From an uncultured bacterium (GTDB lineage: Bacteria; Verrucomicrobiota; Lentisphaeria; Victivallales; UBA1829), in NCBI GenBank assembly GCA_949297765.1, contig CASFTV010000006.1:62001-126000 (forward strand): a DNA stretch of 64,000 nt, written 5' to 3'. The position numbers were made by a program, and so were the translations under genes. How positions within the stretch are numbered: the stretch's first letter is position 1; every line of letters starts with the position of its first letter. Positions 1 through 7,489 of this stretch are shown one piece after another. A model generated the notes under the pieces. That model saw only the letters and a list, made by a program, of their open reading frames with translations, did no database searches and was not told the DNA's origin.

Positions 1-361
1 CGATCCAGCTCTGGAAGTGTTCCGGTTCGATTTTATTCCGTTCCACCGGTCTGGCCGCGTCAAGATAGATCGCGTGAAGGTTCAAACGTTTCTTTCCGGG
101 AATCAGCGAAAACGCCTTCGCCAGATCTCCGCGAAGCTCCTGCGGCGTCCGCGCGCGGCCCGGATAGTTCCCCGTGGAAAGAATTCCTCCCGACGCCCCT
201 CCCGCATCCGGTTCAAAGCCGCCGACATCATCCCCCTGCCAGCAGTGAAGGGAGATCGGGATCTGCGCCAGCTGTTCCAGTGCCGCGTCGGTATCCACTC
301 CGAACGCCCCGTAATACTCTTTTGCCGCCTGATAATTCCGTTCAATGTTCCGCTGCGTCAT
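1..361 (-). CDS. rhaA: L-rhamnose isomerase, N-terminal part (gene runs off left edge)
   Basis: Reading leftward from an ATG at 361, the frame stays open to the window edge and gives about 120 residues. It contains the family signatures [28 protein letters not shown] and [11 protein letters not shown], which match the start of RhaA, the cytoplasmic enzyme converting L-rhamnose to L-rhamnulose. The start is preceded by an AAAGGGGTG-like ribosome site. It is divergent from an AraC-type regulator gene at 469, the usual rhamnose arrangement. The metal-binding and catalytic C-terminal part lies outside the window. Confidence 0.9.
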   Translation of the reverse strand, partial: MTQRNIERNYQAAKEYYGAFGVDTDAALEQLAQIPISLHCWQGDDVGGFEPDAGGASGGILSTGNYPGRARTPQELRGDLAKAFSLIPGKKRLNLHAIYLDAARPVERNKIEPEHFQSWI

Positions 362-392
362 AGCAACACCCCTTTCGCTTGGTTTCAGAAGA

Positions 393-398
393 AATTTA
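393..398 (-). promoter_or_regulatory. Candidate -10 box for rhaA
   Basis: On the minus strand TAAATT lies about 32 bp before the rhaA start. No good -35 hexamer is found at 16-18 bp, as expected for a promoter that depends on an AraC-family activator. This is inference from position and sequence only. Confidence 0.35.
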
Positions 399-419
399 GC
401 ATTTCCAAATCAAAAAACC

Positions 420-448
420 TTGACAAACGGGCCGTTTTATAGTACAAT
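420..448 (+). promoter_or_regulatory. Sigma-70 promoter of the AraC-type regulator
   Basis: TTGACA (420-425), a 17-bp spacer and TACAAT (443-448) form a near-consensus promoter 20 bp upstream of the regulator ATG. The ribosome site AAGGAG (458-463) follows. Confidence 0.75.
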
Positions 449-468
449 AAAGCCAAAAAGGAGATTTC

Positions 469-1320
469 ATGTCCATTTTATCCCGGTCGGATTTCCTGGC
501 GAACAAGACTCTTCCTCTGAAGCTGATCCGGCGCGATCCGCAGGAGTCGTACGGACTGCACAGCCACGAATTTTCGGAACTTGTGATCGTTTACCGGGGA
601 TCCGGGGAACATCTGATCCACGGAGAACGCCGCACGGTTTCCGCCGGCGATATTTTCCTCATCAAGGAACAGACGCGGCACGGCTATGAAAATCTCCGGG
701 ATCTGGCGCTCTGCAATCTGCTGTTCGATCTTCACGAGGTCGGCAGTCCGCTGTTTGCGCTGGGCTGCTATCCGCTTCTGCGCCGTCTCTCCCTTCTGGA
801 ACCCGGACGCATCTCCGGGCGCGGCGTTCACCTTTCCGGCGGGGAACTGGAGCAGATTCTTGATCTTCTGAACGCCATTGAGGAGGAACAGAACAGCCGG
901 AAAGAGGATTACGCCTCCGCGATGTCGGCGCTGTTTGTTCTTCTGATCGTCCGTCTCTCCCGTCTGCGGGGGACGGAAGCGGCGGGGCCGGAAGAGGGGC
1001 CTCTGGAACTCTTCCGGCTGCTCAACGCCCTTTCGGACCGTTCCGCAGAATCCTGGAGCCGATCCCGGATGGCGAAACTCGCCGGGATGTCGATCCGGAC
1101 TCTGACGCGGCAGTTCCGGAACGCGACCGGTTATCCCCCGAAGGAATATCTGCTCCGCCTGCGTTTGAAAAAAAGCGTCATGCTGCTGCTCAATCCGGAG
1201 ATGCCGATCTCCGAAATCGCCGAACGGACCGGCTTTTCCGACAGCAACTATTTCTGCCGGCAGTTCCGGAAACATTACGGACTCTCTCCGCAGAAATATC
1301 GGAAAAAACGCGAAACGTAA
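469..1320 (+). CDS. AraC family transcriptional regulator, probably of rhamnose genes
   Basis: A 283-residue protein with an N-terminal cupin-like sensing domain (about residues 10-120, with HSHEFSELVIVYRGSGEH) and a C-terminal AraC double helix-turn-helix (about residues 200-280). The latter carries LAGMSIRTLTRQFRNATG and the second-helix signature ISEIAERTGFSDSNYFCRQF. The layout is that of RhaS/RhaR. It is divergent from rhaA with only about 107 bp between them, so it most likely activates rhaA in response to rhamnose. The ATG at 469 has AAGGAG five bases upstream. The ligand is inferred from the neighbour, not from binding residues. Confidence 0.85.
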   Translation: MSILSRSDFLANKTLPLKLIRRDPQESYGLHSHEFSELVIVYRGSGEHLIHGERRTVSAGDIFLIKEQTRHGYENLRDLALCNLLFDLHEVGSPLFALGCYPLLRRLSLLEPGRISGRGVHLSGGELEQILDLLNAIEEEQNSRKEDYASAMSALFVLLIVRLSRLRGTEAAGPEEGPLELFRLLNALSDRSAESWSRSRMAKLAGMSIRTLTRQFRNATGYPPKEYLLRLRLKKSVMLLLNPEMPISEIAERTGFSDSNYFCRQFRKHYGLSPQKYRKKRET

Positions 1321-1342
1321 TGCCGTCCTTTTCCGGAGGAGA

Positions 1343-2446
1343 TCAGACCCCGCGGGCGGAGAGAATTTCGTCAATCGCCCGCCGGGACTCCACTTCCAGC
1401 ACAGGATCGAGAATCAGGTCCAGATTCCCCTCCATCAGCGACGGCAGATCGTATGCCGACACGCCATACCGGTGGTCCGTAATGCGGTTCTGGGGAAAAT
1501 TATAGGTGCGGATCCGCTCGCTGCGGTCGCCGGTCCCCACCTGGAGTCGCTTGGACGCCGCATGCCGCGCCGCCTCTTCACTCCGCCGGATCTCCAGCAG
1601 CTTCGCCTTCAGGATGCGCAGAGCAATCTCGCGGTTGCGAATCTGCGACCGCTCCTGCTGACTGGCAACCACCAGTCCGCTCGGTTTATGCAGGATCCGG
1701 ACCGCCGAATCGGTCCGGTTCACATTCTGTCCTCCCGGACCCGACGAGCGGAACGTGGAAATTTCCAGATCCTCGTGCCGGATTTCGATCTCGTCGGTTT
1801 CGTCGGCTTCGGGAAGCACAGAGACCGTCACCGTCGAGGTATGAATCCGTCCGCCGGACTCCGTCGAAGGCACGCGCTGGACGCGGTGAACGCCGCTCTC
1901 GAATTTCATCAGAGAAAACACATCCGTTCCGGAGAGGGAAAACACCGCCTCCCGGACGCCGCCGAGATCGCTGTCGGTCTGGTCCAGCACCTCGCTGTGC
2001 CACCCCTTCTTCTCGGCAAATTTCAGGTACGCCCGGAACAGTTCCGCGGCAAACAGCGCCGCCTCTTCGCCTCCCGCCGCCGGACGGATTTCCACGATCG
2101 TGTCTCTCGCATCGGCCGCATCGCGCGGAATCAGAGCGATGGTGAGCTTCTGTTCCACTTCAGCGGATTTCCGCTCCAGCTCCTTCAGATCGCTCTCCAG
2201 AAGCGCGAGAAATTCCGGATCCTTCTCCTTCTGCAGCAGTTCCCGGTTCTCCCGGATTTCCGACAGAATCCGGTTCCACTGCTCATAGGCTTCAAAAATT
2301 CCGGCAAGACACTGCCGCTCCCGGGAAAGAGCCTTGCATTCGGCCGGTCTTGCATACACATCCGGCGAAGCCAGTCTCTTTTCCAGTTCCGCGAAACGCT
2401 CCTTCATGGAGTCGATATGAACGGCGATATCCTGCGGCTGCATCAT
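1343..2446 (-). CDS. prfA: Peptide chain release factor 1
   Basis: A 367-residue class I release factor that ends translation at UAA and UAG. The peptidyl-hydrolysis motif GGQ is present in SSGPGGQNVNRTDSAVR. The codon-reading tripeptide is PST in HRVQRVPSTESGGRIHTS, the RF1 form (P-x-T) rather than the SPF of RF2. Length is normal for the family. Two ATGs (2446 and 2443) are possible starts and neither has a strong ribosome site. rpmE lies 79 bp upstream on the same strand, so the two are probably transcribed together. Confidence 0.95.
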   Translation of the reverse strand: MMQPQDIAVHIDSMKERFAELEKRLASPDVYARPAECKALSRERQCLAGIFEAYEQWNRILSEIRENRELLQKEKDPEFLALLESDLKELERKSAEVEQKLTIALIPRDAADARDTIVEIRPAAGGEEAALFAAELFRAYLKFAEKKGWHSEVLDQTDSDLGGVREAVFSLSGTDVFSLMKFESGVHRVQRVPSTESGGRIHTSTVTVSVLPEADETDEIEIRHEDLEISTFRSSGPGGQNVNRTDSAVRILHKPSGLVVASQQERSQIRNREIALRILKAKLLEIRRSEEAARHAASKRLQVGTGDRSERIRTYNFPQNRITDHRYGVSAYDLPSLMEGNLDLILDPVLEVESRRAIDEILSARGV

Positions 2447-2525
2447 CAGTACACGAAAAACCCGTCACAGGCCGGAAAAGGAAAACAAATCCGCGGCCGG
2501 ACGGGTCTTCTGAACGGAAAAAGAC

Positions 2526-2729
2526 TTACGCCTTCTTTCCATAACGCTTGTTGAATTTGTCAACGCGGCCGGCGATGTCCACCAGTTTCTGTTTGCCGGT
2601 GAAGAACGGATGGCACTCCGCGCAGATACCGACACGCTGTTCTTTTCTCGTGGAATTGATCTCCCAGACCTTCCCGCAGGCGCAGATCACCTTCGCAGGA
2701 CCATAATTCGGATGGATTCCTTCTTTCAT
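2526..2729 (-). CDS. rpmE: 50S ribosomal protein bL31, zinc-binding type
   Basis: A 67-residue protein starting [19 protein letters not shown], the classic L31 opening. It has the CxC...CxxC zinc ligands (ICAC and ICAEC) and a basic tail FNKRYGKKA. Zinc-ligand L31 is often replaced by a cysteine-free paralogue under zinc starvation; none is seen here. An upstream in-frame TTG at 2738 exists, but ATG 2729 gives the conserved N-terminus and has GAGG about 10 bases ahead. It is first in a small operon with prfA. Confidence 0.95.
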   Translation of the reverse strand: MKEGIHPNYGPAKVICACGKVWEINSTRKEQRVGICAECHPFFTGKQKLVDIAGRVDKFNKRYGKKA

Positions 2730-2813
2730 CTTGTGCAAACCTCGTTCTATGGGTTATATTTCATTCTGGAACTTTTCCGTCGCGCGGCCATTCCATGCAG
2801 CCGCAAAGAAGTC

Positions 2814-2841
2814 AATATAGCACGACTTTCTCAAAAATCAA
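2814..2841 (-). promoter_or_regulatory. Promoter of rpmE-prfA
   Basis: On the minus strand TTGATT, 16 bp, TATATT (the -10 is the complement of 2814-2819), about 85 bp before the rpmE start. The spacing and the -10 match other promoters in this window. Confidence 0.55.
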
Positions 2842-2938
2842 ACAGCCGGAACAATTTTATCTCCGGATTCCCGCGCTTCTCCGCCGCGGCGGCCGGAGCA
2901 GATCCTTCCCTCCGAACGCCGGGCCGGAAAAAAGACGA

Positions 2939-4045
2939 TCAGGGAACGACTTCGGGATTCTCCCGCCTGTAGTAGGCGGTAATCATCTTCCGGAGGAAAT
3001 TGATATCCAGCTTCCAGTCGAGAGCCGCATCTCCGAGAGCCTTTCGCACATTGGTCTGATCGAAGATGATCTCCGACTCGAAGTAGGGCATCAGATCCCC
3101 GATCATCTTCTGAACGAGGATCTCCTGCTTGGAGGGATTGTCGACCTTCTCCTGCACCGAAAGACCATGCGACTGAAGCACTTCGCAGACCGCTTTCTCA
3201 ATATCGTAACGGCTCACCGGACTGTCCCCGGTGATATGATAGGTCTTGTTCTCAACAGGGAACATGAACAGCTTGGAAATCGCCTCCTGGACGTAGTCGA
3301 TCGGGACGAAATACACCTTGTCCGTCGCGCCGGCCTGAATCCGGAGAGTGGTTGTGAACGGTCCCTTCGAAGAGATTCCCGCCTTCGCGCAGGAGAGACG
3401 CTTCACCTGGCCGAGAAACTCAAGGAGCCGATAGAATGCCAGCGGTTTGCGGACCACGCCGTCGGACCGTCTTCCGACCACGATCGCGGGCCGGTAAATC
3501 GTATATGCGAAACCGGATTCCCGCACGAGTTTTTCCGCATCGAATTTGCTTCGTTCATAAGAGTTGTTGAAGTCCACCGCGGGCATTTCGTCCTCCATGA
3601 CGCGCCCGACGGTTTTTCCGGCGACGTAGGCGGTGCTCACATAATGGAATGTCGGAACATTGACGGATTTTGCCAGAGCCAGAGCCGCCTGCGTTCCGCC
3701 AAAATTGGTTGCGTAGGTTTTGCCTTCGGGATCTTTGCCGAGGTTCACATCGGCCGCGCAGTGGAAGAAGGTGTCGAACGGTCCCTCCTTGGCCATTGCC
3801 TCCGCGGGAAGATTCCCCAGTGTCCCCTCAACGATCGTAACACGGGAAAGGATGTCATCCGCCGTTTCCGGCTTTCCGTCAAATTCGCACTGCATCCGCA
3901 GAATTTTTTCCGCGCGGGACTGCCCGGACTCTCCGCAGAATCCCCGGCAGAGGGATACCACCCGGAAAGACGGATGTTCCCGCAGTAATGCTGTTGTGAA
4001 GGCGGCGCCGACCAACCCTGTAATTCCGGTCATCAGAATTTTCAA
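2939..4045 (-). CDS. SDR-family NAD(P)-dependent reductase (thioester-reductase/NAD_binding_4-like)
   Basis: A 368-residue extended short-chain dehydrogenase. The Rossmann motif TGITGLVG lies at the very N-terminus, VSTAY supplies the catalytic Ser region, and YERSK is the YxxxK catalytic pair. The later sequence (YRPAIVVGRRSDG) is typical of the NAD_binding_4 group that reduces carrier- or CoA-bound acyl thioesters; the substrate cannot be told. I place the start at TTG 4045, behind GGAGAG, because the longer frame back to ATG 4117 begins upstream of the -10 box at 4108-4113. It forms a single-gene unit. Confidence 0.75.
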   Translation of the reverse strand: MKILMTGITGLVGAAFTTALLREHPSFRVVSLCRGFCGESGQSRAEKILRMQCEFDGKPETADDILSRVTIVEGTLGNLPAEAMAKEGPFDTFFHCAADVNLGKDPEGKTYATNFGGTQAALALAKSVNVPTFHYVSTAYVAGKTVGRVMEDEMPAVDFNNSYERSKFDAEKLVRESGFAYTIYRPAIVVGRRSDGVVRKPLAFYRLLEFLGQVKRLSCAKAGISSKGPFTTTLRIQAGATDKVYFVPIDYVQEAISKLFMFPVENKTYHITGDSPVSRYDIEKAVCEVLQSHGLSVQEKVDNPSKQEILVQKMIGDLMPYFESEIIFDQTNVRKALGDAALDWKLDINFLRKMITAYYRRENPEVVP

Positions 4046-4107
4046 TGTTCTCTCCAAATTGTCGTTTGCTATTTTAAATGTATTTATCTTAAAATCAGGA
4101 TTCCTGT

Positions 4108-4136
4108 AATATAGCATGTCTTTGCTGTTAAAGCAA
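4108..4136 (-). promoter_or_regulatory. Promoter of the SDR reductase gene; fixes its start codon
   Basis: On the minus strand TTGCTT (4136-4131), a 17-bp spacer and TATATT (4113-4108). The -10 lies inside the codons after the upstream ATG at 4117. A transcript from here cannot contain that ATG, which supports TTG 4045 as the start. Confidence 0.6.
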
Positions 4137-4167
4137 ATAGAAAGATAAAAAAAGAGTTTTCACACTC

Positions 4168-4202
4168 AAAAAAACCGTCCGTTCCGCTGCAGGGCGGAAG
4201 GG
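4168..4202 (-). terminator. Probable rho-independent terminator after the ABC ATPase gene
   Basis: On the minus strand CCTTCCGC and GCGGAACGG form a hairpin with one bulge, followed by ACGG and seven T. It lies about 48 bp past the stop of the ATPase gene, the last gene of the pheA unit. Confidence 0.45.
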
Positions 4203-4249
4203 ATCCGCGTCTTTCCCGCTTTCCCGGAAGAGGCTTCCGAGTTTCCGGA

Positions 4250-5056
4250 TCAGCGGAGAACCGGCCAGATCCGGCCGTTCGACGACTGCTCCAGTTTCAG
4301 CGGCATCCCGAATGTCTCCTCCAGATTGTGTTCCGTCAGGATTTCATCGCGGGATCCCTGGGTGAAGATGCGTCCGTCTTTCAGGATCATTCCGCGGTTG
4401 AAGTTCTTTGTGATCTCCTCGATCCGCTGGGTGATGAAGACCATCGTCGGCGCATTCGGGCGGCTTGCGAGATCGTCGATTGCCTTCAGAAGAATCTCGC
4501 GGCTTGTAAGATCCAGATAGACGCATGTTTCGTCGAGGATCACCAGTTCCGGATCGGAAATCAGCGCCCGGGCGATAAGCGCCTTGACCTGCTCTCCCGA
4601 AGAGAGACGGTCGAAATACCGGTCCGCGATCGCGCCGCCCTGAATCATTTCCAGCGCGGCGTCCGCCCGCTTGATCTCATCCGGCGAAGCGTCCCGGAAA
4701 AAGCCGACCGTGGAGTCGATCCCGGACAGGACGATTTCCCGCGCGGTCCAGCGCCGGTAGCTTCCGTCCGCCGCCCAGGTGTTCAGAAACGGACTCGCCC
4801 ACGCGACCCGCTTGCGGATCTCATAAAGATCACAGGAACCGTAGCGGTTCCCGAGGACAGAGACCGTCGCCCCGTAGAGCGGCCAGACCATTCCGAGCAT
4901 CAGTTTGACCAGCGTCGTCTTTCCCGCGCCGTTCGGCCCGAGAACAAACCAGCGTTCGCCCCGGCGGACCGACCATGAAAAATCGTGAAGAGCTTCGAAT
5001 CCTTCCAGTTTCACGGTCGCATTTCTGATTTCAATTGCAAGTTCCTCCTGCATCAT
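4250..5056 (-). CDS. ABC transporter ATP-binding protein (orphan ATPase)
   Basis: A 268-residue single nucleotide-binding domain. Walker A is GPNGAGKTT, the ABC signature is LSSGEQ and Walker B is LVILDE; the late H-loop position reads TMVFITQRIEEI, with Q where His is usual. The sequence resembles stand-alone ATPases of the YlmA/ModF type. No permease or binding protein is adjacent, so the substrate is unknown. ATG 5056 (MMQEEL) is chosen because AGGAG at 5061-5065 precedes it; it follows the pheA stop by eight bases, so it is co-transcribed and probably translationally coupled with pheA. Confidence 0.8.
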   Translation of the reverse strand: MMQEELAIEIRNATVKLEGFEALHDFSWSVRRGERWFVLGPNGAGKTTLVKLMLGMVWPLYGATVSVLGNRYGSCDLYEIRKRVAWASPFLNTWAADGSYRRWTAREIVLSGIDSTVGFFRDASPDEIKRADAALEMIQGGAIADRYFDRLSSGEQVKALIARALISDPELVILDETCVYLDLTSREILLKAIDDLASRPNAPTMVFITQRIEEITKNFNRGMILKDGRIFTQGSRDEILTEHNLEETFGMPLKLEQSSNGRIWPVLR

Positions 5057-5064
5057 TTCTCTCC

Positions 5065-6138
5065 TCAGTTCAAAGGAAGCGCGCACGGGTAACTTCCCAG
5101 GATTTTGACAGAGTGCGCCAGCGTGTTCAGTTCTTCTATGGCCCCGGCGATTTTCGGATCGCTGACGTGACCGAGCATGTCGACAAAGAAAAGATATTCC
5201 CAGTTCCGCCGTTTCGACGGACGGCTTTCAATCATCGAAAGCGTCACGCCCGCCCGTTTGAACGGAAGAAGGCAGTCGTACAGCGCGCCGACCCGGTCCT
5301 TGATCGCAAAGCAGAGGGAGGTCTTATCCTCTCCGGACGGCTTCACATCCTGTGTCCCGACGATCAGAAAGCGCGTAGTGTTGTTCGGGTTGTCCTGAAT
5401 CCCCCGCTCCAGCAGTTTGAGCTTATAGACCTCCGCCGCCAGTTCGCTGCCGATGGCGGCGGCCCCATCTTCGCGGGCGGCGAGTTCCGCCGCGCGGGCG
5501 TTGCTCGAAACGGCGATCTGATCCGCATCCGGCAGATTCCCGGTCAGCCACTGACGGCACTGGCCGAGCGACTGCGCATGACTGTACACCACCCGGATCT
5601 GTGATTTGTCACACCGCGCCAGGAGACACTGTTCCACGCGCATATTGATCTCCGCGCAGATCTTCAGCGGAGAATCGACCAGCATATCGAGCGTGTGATT
5701 CACCACCCCTTCCGTGGAATTTTCAACAGGAACACATCCGTAGTTGCTCCGTCCGGCTTCGACGTCGTGGAACACATCGCCGATTCCCGGTTTCGGAACG
5801 TAGTCGATGGCGTGACCGAACTTCAGCTTGGCGGCAAGATGCGTAAACGTGGCTTCCGGACCGAAAAACGCGACCTTCAGCGGACTTTCCAGCCGCAGTG
5901 CGCCGGACATGATCTCCCGGTAGACCGCGCGGAGTGTCGAAGCGGGCATCGGTCCGTTGTTGATGGACTCCAGTTTCTCCAGCAGGGCCTTTTCCCGTTC
6001 GGGGACATACAGCGGCTGCCCCCGTTCGCGTTTCCACTCGCCCACCTCTTTGACGACCTTGTACCGTTCGTTCAGCAGGCGGACAATCTGCCGGTCGATC
6101 GCGTCAATCCGCACTCTCAAATCCTGAAGATCCATCAT
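5065..6138 (-). CDS. pheA: Bifunctional chorismate mutase/prephenate dehydratase (P-protein)
   Basis: A 357-residue enzyme of phenylalanine synthesis. The N-terminal chorismate mutase domain (about 1-90) has LRVRIDAIDRQIVRLLNERY. The prephenate dehydratase domain (about 90-265) has FFGPEATFTHLAA, VPVENSTEGVVNHTLD and the NTTRFLIVG catalytic Thr-Arg-Phe. The C-terminal ACT domain (about 275-355) has SLCFAIKDRVGAL and the ESRPSK feedback-binding motif. The product, phenylpyruvate, is made in the cytoplasm. The start is ATG 6138 (or 6135) with AAGGA upstream. It is the first gene of a unit with the ABC ATPase. Confidence 0.95.
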   Translation of the reverse strand: MMDLQDLRVRIDAIDRQIVRLLNERYKVVKEVGEWKRERGQPLYVPEREKALLEKLESINNGPMPASTLRAVYREIMSGALRLESPLKVAFFGPEATFTHLAAKLKFGHAIDYVPKPGIGDVFHDVEAGRSNYGCVPVENSTEGVVNHTLDMLVDSPLKICAEINMRVEQCLLARCDKSQIRVVYSHAQSLGQCRQWLTGNLPDADQIAVSSNARAAELAAREDGAAAIGSELAAEVYKLKLLERGIQDNPNNTTRFLIVGTQDVKPSGEDKTSLCFAIKDRVGALYDCLLPFKRAGVTLSMIESRPSKRRNWEYLFFVDMLGHVSDPKIAGAIEELNTLAHSVKILGSYPCALPLN

Positions 6139-6171
6139 CCGTCAAATCCTTCCGAAAAGTTTTGAATTTAA

Positions 6172-6200
6172 AATTTACAGTATCTCTTCATTGAATTCAA
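6172..6200 (-). promoter_or_regulatory. Promoter of pheA
   Basis: On the minus strand TTGAAT, 17 bp, TAAATT. No leader peptide rich in Phe codons or attenuator hairpin is visible between it and the pheA start, so attenuation is not indicated. Confidence 0.5.
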
Positions 6201-6224
6201 GTATCGGACTGGATTTTTTTCCAT

Positions 6225-6230
6225 TATAAT
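6225..6230 (+). promoter_or_regulatory. Candidate -10 box for thiG
   Basis: A perfect TATAAT about 94 bp before the thiG start, with no convincing -35 at 16-18 bp. It faces away from the pheA promoter. The untranslated leader of about 85 nt lacks the conserved CUGAGA-type core of a TPP riboswitch. Confidence 0.45.
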
Positions 6231-6323
6231 GCTACATTGACGATGTCGTGACGGCCGGCCGGCGCGGAAGGGATCCATTCTGCCGCACGGAACGCCGTCC
6301 CATCAACAAGCAGGAGATATATC

Positions 6324-7097
6324 ATGCAGAAAGAACTCGTCATCGCGGGACGCACGTTCCGCAGCCGCCTGTTCCTCGGAACAGGAAAATATCCGACAAC
6401 CCAGTCCCTCTCCGATTCCATCCGGGCATCCGGATGTGAACTTGTCACCGTCGCTCTCCGCCGGGTCGATGTCGGAAACGCCGAAGATGACATCCTCTCC
6501 GGAATTGATCGCGCTCAAGTGGAAGTCATGCTCAACACCAGCGGCGCACGCACCGCCGAGGAAGCGGTCCGCATCGCGGAATTCGGCGAACGCGCCGGAT
6601 TCAAATGGATCAAGCTGGAGATTCATCCCGATCCGAACTATCTGCTTCCCGATCCGGTCGAAACGCTGAAAGCGGCGGAAATCCTTGTGGAAAAGGGATT
6701 CATCGTCCTCCCCTACATCAATGCCGATCCCGTTCTCGCAAAACGCCTGGAGGATGCAGGGGTTCACGCCGTGATGCCGCTCGCCGCACCCATCGGGAGC
6801 GGACAGGGACTCCGCACCCGTCCCATGCTGGAAATCATCATCGAACAGTCGAACGTCCCCGTCGTGATCGACGCCGGACTCGGAATGCCTTCCCATGCCG
6901 CAGAAGCGATTGAAATGGGGGCGGATGCGGTCCTTGTCAATACCGCCGTCGCCGCCGCAAAGGATCCGGTCAGAATGGCCACCGCCTTCGCGCGCGCCAT
7001 CGAAGCCGCGGAGCTTGCTCTTGCCGCAGAACCGCCCGCTCCGGTCTCCCGCGCCGTTGCAAGTTCCCCTGCCGACCTCTTCTCTTCTCCCATCTGA
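6324..7097 (+). CDS. thiG: Thiazole synthase ThiG
   Basis: A 257-residue TIM-barrel enzyme that builds the thiazole phosphate moiety of thiamine from deoxyxylulose phosphate, dehydroglycine and the ThiS thiocarboxylate. Family motifs are [13 protein letters not shown], the Schiff-base lysine region [39 protein letters not shown] and [25 protein letters not shown] ribosome site precedes ATG 6324. It is an orphan: thiS, thiF and thiH are not adjacent, and thiC is 27 kb away on the other strand. The C-terminal tail is Ala/Ser/Pro rich. Confidence 0.95.
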   Translation: MQKELVIAGRTFRSRLFLGTGKYPTTQSLSDSIRASGCELVTVALRRVDVGNAEDDILSGIDRAQVEVMLNTSGARTAEEAVRIAEFGERAGFKWIKLEIHPDPNYLLPDPVETLKAAEILVEKGFIVLPYINADPVLAKRLEDAGVHAVMPLAAPIGSGQGLRTRPMLEIIIEQSNVPVVIDAGLGMPSHAAEAIEMGADAVLVNTAVAAAKDPVRMATAFARAIEAAELALAAEPPAPVSRAVASSPADLFSSPI

Positions 7098-7489
7098 TTC
7101 CGGAAAAACCGGAACTCCGGAAAAAAAGGTGCCCCGTACCGAGAGGGGTCGGTACGGGGCTGCAACAAAGGAGAGAGTATAGCAGGTGATACTTGTCGGA
7201 ATATCGCCCGCTATATTGCTTTTGACCATGTAATATAACAAATGTTCCAAAAAAAACAATAGATTTTTTATTTTTTTCTATTCTGTGATTCTGTTCACAA
7301 TATAAAATTGAGTCTGGATTGCGGGGAAAAAATTTTTTTAATTTTTTTTGTCTTAACCGGGAAATCCGATCTCCGTGAAAAAAAACGGGGACGCCGGAGA
7401 AGGATCGGGACATTTTTTCTGTGTTCTTCCGGACTGCCGGAGGGACTGAAGCAGATCTTCTCCGGCCGGCAGAAGAGAGTTTTCCTGTT
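7098..7489. other. Gene-free AT-rich intergenic stretch (392 bp)
   Basis: No credible coding frame. From 5' to 3' it holds a short CCGG-AAAAA-CCGG hairpin near 7107, a perfect 12-bp stem at 7129-7158, a markedly AT-rich block at about 7190-7370 with several runs of T or A, and a second inverted repeat CTGCCGG/CCGGCAG at 7434-7472 just past the O-antigen ligase stop. It sits between the tails of two convergent genes. I see no recognisable structured RNA. Confidence 0.6.
7119..7158 (-). terminator. Strong hairpin, probable terminator of the purD-to-O-antigen-ligase operon
   Basis: GCCCCGTACCGA and TCGGTACGGGGC form a perfect 12-bp stem with a six-base loop (7129-7158). Read on the minus strand it is followed by ACC and seven T. 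It lies about 330 bp past the minus-strand stop at 7490. On the plus strand it follows thiG by 31 bp but has no T run after it. Confidence 0.6.

Noticed and set aside
6231-6323. TPP riboswitch in the thiG leader
   Set aside because: The leader is too short and lacks the conserved CUGAGA and related core segments. None was found before thiC either.
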